DNA from: Serinus canaria
Lineage: Eukaryota; Chordata; Aves; Passeriformes; Fringillidae
Direction: 5' to 3'
DNA: 64,000 nucleotides
Assembly: GCF_022539315.1 (NCBI RefSeq)
Contig: NC_066317.1
Location: 30,388,048-30,452,047, forward strand
A program made the translations under genes and the position numbers. This document shows, one piece after another, positions 60,346 through 64,000 of this stretch. The notes under the pieces were generated by a model. That model was not told where the DNA came from and did not search any database. It saw only the letters and a list, made by a program, of their open reading frames with translations. How positions within the stretch are numbered: the stretch's first letter is position 1; each line of letters starts with the position of its first letter.

Positions 60346-62640
60346 ACTGATTCTTTTGCATAATGATCCAAAACTTATAAACTCAGCCCTGGGAGGACTG
60401 TTTGAAAGAGAACTTGTCAATTATTAAGAAAAGAGTTAGAACACATATTCCTTTTTTAATTGCTCTAATATTAAATTAGCAGAGGCTTGTTGTACACAGA
60501 ACATGCAGATCTGTATACACAACAGGAATTTAACATATGTTGCTAAAAGTAAATGCTTCCTTGTTTTATTAGAAGACCAATTATCTCTGGAGAAATTCTG
60601 CTGGAACAATTAGTTCACCTATGTGGTTTTTACAAGATCACAGAGGTTATAGTGTGCTTAGGGTGCAGCCACTTAATGCTGCTCCACAGTTCTTTTCTCT
60701 TCCTGTATGTTATAGTTTAACCTATCCTCCTGGATACATATTTCTTGGTAGGTACATCTCTGTAGTTTTTGGAATGAATACTTATCCTGCTAATTACTTT
60801 TTAGTAGTCAAAATTTCAAGGAGAATTTAGTGTCATTTTATTGCCATAATTTTTGCCTCATTTACAACATCAAGCAAATACAAGAAAAGCTAAGCTAAGC
60901 TGGCTAACTAAGCAGATATGCAGCTTTAGGTATCAGAAATATCCTGAATACAACAAAGAAAACAGAAATCTGAATATTTTTTTCCTGAACAATAAAATGC
61001 TCAATGGGTATCAAGGGAACTATGATATAATAGAATGCACTTATGTTTTCATAATGGTTGACATGTTTTTAATAATAGGGAACTCCTTCATAGTTTTATT
61101 TATAAATGTTTTAGTTGTTAAATGTTAACTGAGAAGATTGAATCTCTTTGGGAAGGCACAGTGAGTGCTACCAAGTCAGCAAATCTGATTCCCTTTGCCC
61201 TTATGGTTTGAGTTAAACCAGTTTTTAAAAGTAAGGTTATTAATCAAAGCTCTTCAAGGGCTAGGTCTCATCTCCAGTTTTCAATCACATGCCAATTTCA
61301 TGCTATGCTGACATTTATTAATTAGTTAATTTCTCAGTAATCAATAAAGAAAATGCTGAACAGGAGCTACCATAATTGGACATTTTAAAATCAGGAGGTC
61401 TAATACATTCATGTGGTTTTTTGTTGTTTTTCTTTAACTGGTCAAAAGCCCTCTGTGGAGTTAATGTTTTCTTCAGAAAATGTTTGAATAAGACAGAAGT
61501 CCCAGAGGACGTGAAGGAAACTGAAGGATGAGAAGAAAAAAAACTTAACTGAGCTGTTATACAGAATAACCTGTAGGTCTGTCAAACTGACATAGGAGAC
61601 AATAATGTAAAAAAGAAATCATAGGGTGAAGAAGGCAACAGCAGCTGATGCTGATTGTGGAAAACATTAAGGAAATGAACTTGATAATTTTTTAAAATAC
61701 ATTTGTCCATTAGTTTGCAAGAGGTGATAATGTTGACGCATATGAGTTATACTTATGTAGGGTGTTTCTCTCATCTTTACATGGCATTCTGATTACTGAA
61801 TTATAATGACAGAAAGATAGCAAAGTAATCATAAAAGGGATGGAAAAGAGATTATGAGACAGAATTCAAAACTGCAAACAGTCACTGAACAGGTTCTGGA
61901 AACATACAAATTCCTTTACATACCATTATGAGCCTGCTTGGTGTTCAAAATACCTGGGGAGGGCACTGATGCACCCATATTGCTTTTTGTTACACTCACT
62001 TTCATATTCTCTTGTAGCTACATTTACAGGTTCTTTTTGATTGCAGCAATGGTTTTCACACCCAGCACAATAACGGCAAGGTAATGAAGATTTTTAAATT
62101 CCCTCTGCCAAACCGGAGAGCCCAAGGCCTTGTTTTCTGTAGTAAAGCTTTTATTAGCACTTGACCAAGAGATTATGCTGTCCTCCAGCTCTGGGTGGAA
62201 TAGCTGGCATGTGAGAGCAAGAGACTGCCAAAAGCCTCTGCATGGTTTGGCACCTACAAGGTGGCTGTCAATTTACTAAGGTTCCTAATCTGACAGTCAC
62301 TAAATATAGTTCAGGTGGCTGCGTTCTACTGATGAAGAAATCATGTCCCTCTGCATATTTTTGTTAGGAGAGAAGAGAAGAGAACAGTTAGTGATTTGCA
62401 GTTTATTTCCTTCCAAGTTTACAGTTAAGAGTATGTCAGAGAGCATTTGTGTTTATTACACTAGTTACTTGAAAAATACTGAAACTTCTCAAGCAAAGAA
62501 AAACTATACAGTATGGCACCTAAAAATAATGGACATTTTTTAGTTGTGAAATGACATTTATAGCATTACTTTAAAATCACTTCACTTTAAGCATGCAATT
62601 GTTTCTGTCCTGATAGTAACTAATGAACTTTTTTTTACAG

Positions 62641-62747
62641 GCAACAATCAGCTGAAGACCTTGCAAGAGTACCTGCTAATTCTACCAGCAATATCTTGAA
62701 CAGACTATTGCTCAGCTATGATCCCAGGATAAGGCCTAATTTCAAAG
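62641..62747 (+). CDS. GLRB: Glycine receptor beta subunit, second coding exon
   Basis: This 107-bp exon continues the GLRB frame. Its first base completes the serine codon started in the previous exon. It then encodes [19 protein letters not shown] followed by [16 protein letters not shown], and ends one base into a glycine codon (phase 1). It is bounded by TTTTTTTTACAG on the left and by the donor AAAG|GTTTGT on the right. The [12 protein letters not shown] stretch is the conserved start of the extracellular ligand-binding domain of Cys-loop subunits. The Asn-Ser-Thr at precursor residues 54-56 is an N-glycosylation sequon, equivalent to Asn32 in the mature protein if the signal peptide has 22 residues. 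The joined exons 2 and 3 cover 76 codons. The rest of the ligand-binding domain and the four membrane helices lie beyond the window. Confidence 0.97.
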
Positions 62748-64000
62748 GTTTGTCAGATATATTTCAGCCTTTTATTTATTCTTTGGATTTTAACTTTTAC
62801 TCTTTTCACACAGACAAAAAATACATATATATAATATTCGCAAGCTAAATTTCTGGTTTTTTTTGGTTTTGGTTTTTTTTTTAATGGAAGCCTCCCTAGA
62901 TAGTGTGAAACTGCAGAAGATATTTATCATTTTGAGCTGAAAGATAATATGTTAGGATTTAATTTTTATAATAGTATGTGATGTTTTATTACTATTGGTC
63001 TTATTTTATAGAAGACTTTTTAAGTGTAGAAATAGAATTTGTAGAATAAGTTTAAAAATATATATTTTTATCCCTACATTTTAGTTAGACTCTGCTTTAC
63101 AGCATTTTAAACCAGCAGATTTCTCTATAGACATCCTTTAAGATGACTATAAATAGTTGGGGTCAGCAGTATCACTATTAGAAAACTATGCAATTATTAA
63201 ATCCTTTAAAGATATTTCAGTTATAAAGCTTACAAACTTCAGGAATCCATATAGGTAATGCACTGAAACACGTTTTCTGCCATTAAAACATCTCCCTGGT
63301 AGTCAAATGTTGCAGGATTCTTCTGTGTAGAGTGTGTGAATCCTTACACAAGAAGAAAAAGTTGAAATACATATTCTCTGCAAAACCTCTAAGAATTCAC
63401 ACAAGTTAGGCTGTAAATTAGACTTTTCAGAAATTAGATTATTTACCTTCTGTAAATAATATACTACTAAAAAGCTGTAGACAATTTTATTGCATCTAGG
63501 CAATGCAATTTACATAAATCAGCTCTTTAATTTTAAAACTCCTCATATAATTACATGAGCTTTAAGAGATATTTTAACACGAATATCACTAGTATGAAAA
63601 ATTTGGAAATCTTAAATGTTTATTGTGCTTTTGAAGAGGCTATTTTCAGTTATATTTAACAGTTTTATAAACATAATAAACTCAGTTCTCAGTAAGTGTA
63701 CTGCTTCTTTCTTATTCTCTGTAGAACCATATTTATATGGTTTTCAGCACCAAGTCTTGTCGCAAAAAATAAATGTCAAGCCTCTTCTCTACCTGTTCTT
63801 TAGCATAATCAGCTTGTAATCATAAAGCATGGTGCAGATTTCTTTATCTTTTTGATGACCCTTCTGGCAGTCTGGTAAGAATCAAGACAGAAGGGAAAAG
63901 GAGGACATGTAATGTTAACTCAGAGGGAGGTGGAAGAAAAAAGAACATTTTCTGACAAGTGGTTTGCCCATGTTAAAATGTTCCTTACACATGAGTGATT
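62748..64000 (+). other. GLRB: GLRB intron 3 (partial)
   Basis: This begins with the donor GTTTGTCAG and continues past the window end. A T-rich run lies at about 62855-62882. I looked for the next GLRB exon (the segment continuing with Ile-Pro-Val-Asp) and did not find it. The open frames here are short and have no recognisable content. Confidence 0.9.

Larger units (their letters stand above)
51899..62640 (+). other. GLRB: GLRB intron 2
   Basis: This intron of about 10.7 kb runs between the GTATGT donor at 51899 and the TTTTTTTTACAG acceptor ending at 62640. A plausible branch region, GTAACTAATG, lies about 15-25 bases upstream of the acceptor AG. The body is A+T rich with short chance open frames. 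It contains poly-A runs near 54026 and 55070, a palindrome at 56599-56627 and a small CR1 fragment at 60229-60345. No alternative exon was recognised. Confidence 0.93.

Noticed and set aside
62748..64000. Search for the next GLRB exon
   Set aside because: No segment encoding the expected continuation of the ligand-binding domain with flanking AG/GT was found; it lies beyond the window.
1..64000. tRNA, rRNA, snRNA, CRISPR or prokaryotic operon features
   Set aside because: No cloverleaf-type promoter boxes, repeat-spacer arrays or ribosomal sequence were recognised, and the gene structure is clearly vertebrate.

Overview
The window is vertebrate nuclear DNA, almost certainly from a bird and probably a passerine. 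Coding exons are few and small inside tens of kilobases of A+T-rich noncoding sequence. The interspersed repeats are mostly CR1 LINE fragments. One solo LTR resembles endogenous-retrovirus LTRs I know from songbirds. There are two sharp CpG islands. No bacterial, plasmid or phage features are present.

Layout. 1-6215 is part of intron 1 of PDGFC, which runs on the minus strand and leaves the window to the left. 6216-6333 (minus) is PDGFC coding exon 1, inside a CpG island of about 5985-7090 that is its promoter and 5' UTR. From about 7.1 to 50.0 kb is a gene-free interval. It contains CR1 copies (8499-8963 +, 29945-30674 +, 34225-35372 -, 49430-49985 -), an LTR (19349-19725 +), microsatellites, a 175-bp polypyrimidine tract and several near-perfect short hairpins. 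About 50050-50930 is a second CpG island, the promoter and untranslated first exon of GLRB on the plus strand. GLRB exon 2 (start codon at 51777) and exon 3 (62641-62747) follow, separated by an intron of about 10.7 kb. The remaining GLRB exons lie to the right of the window.

The two genes are head to head, in the PDGFC-GLRB order known from human chromosome 4q32. They are not functionally linked: PDGFC is a secreted growth factor and GLRB is the beta subunit of the inhibitory glycine receptor. Their CpG islands are about 43 kb apart, so this is not a classic shared bidirectional promoter. The interval between them may hold regulatory DNA for either gene, but conservation cannot be judged from one sequence.

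I found no clear new biological system. The structures most worth a second look are the short-loop hairpins (three have a single mismatch that would be a G-U pair in plus-strand RNA), a CR1 copy that lacks its 3' end and abuts the GLRB island, a strong G-quadruplex motif in the PDGFC promoter, and the long polypyrimidine tract.
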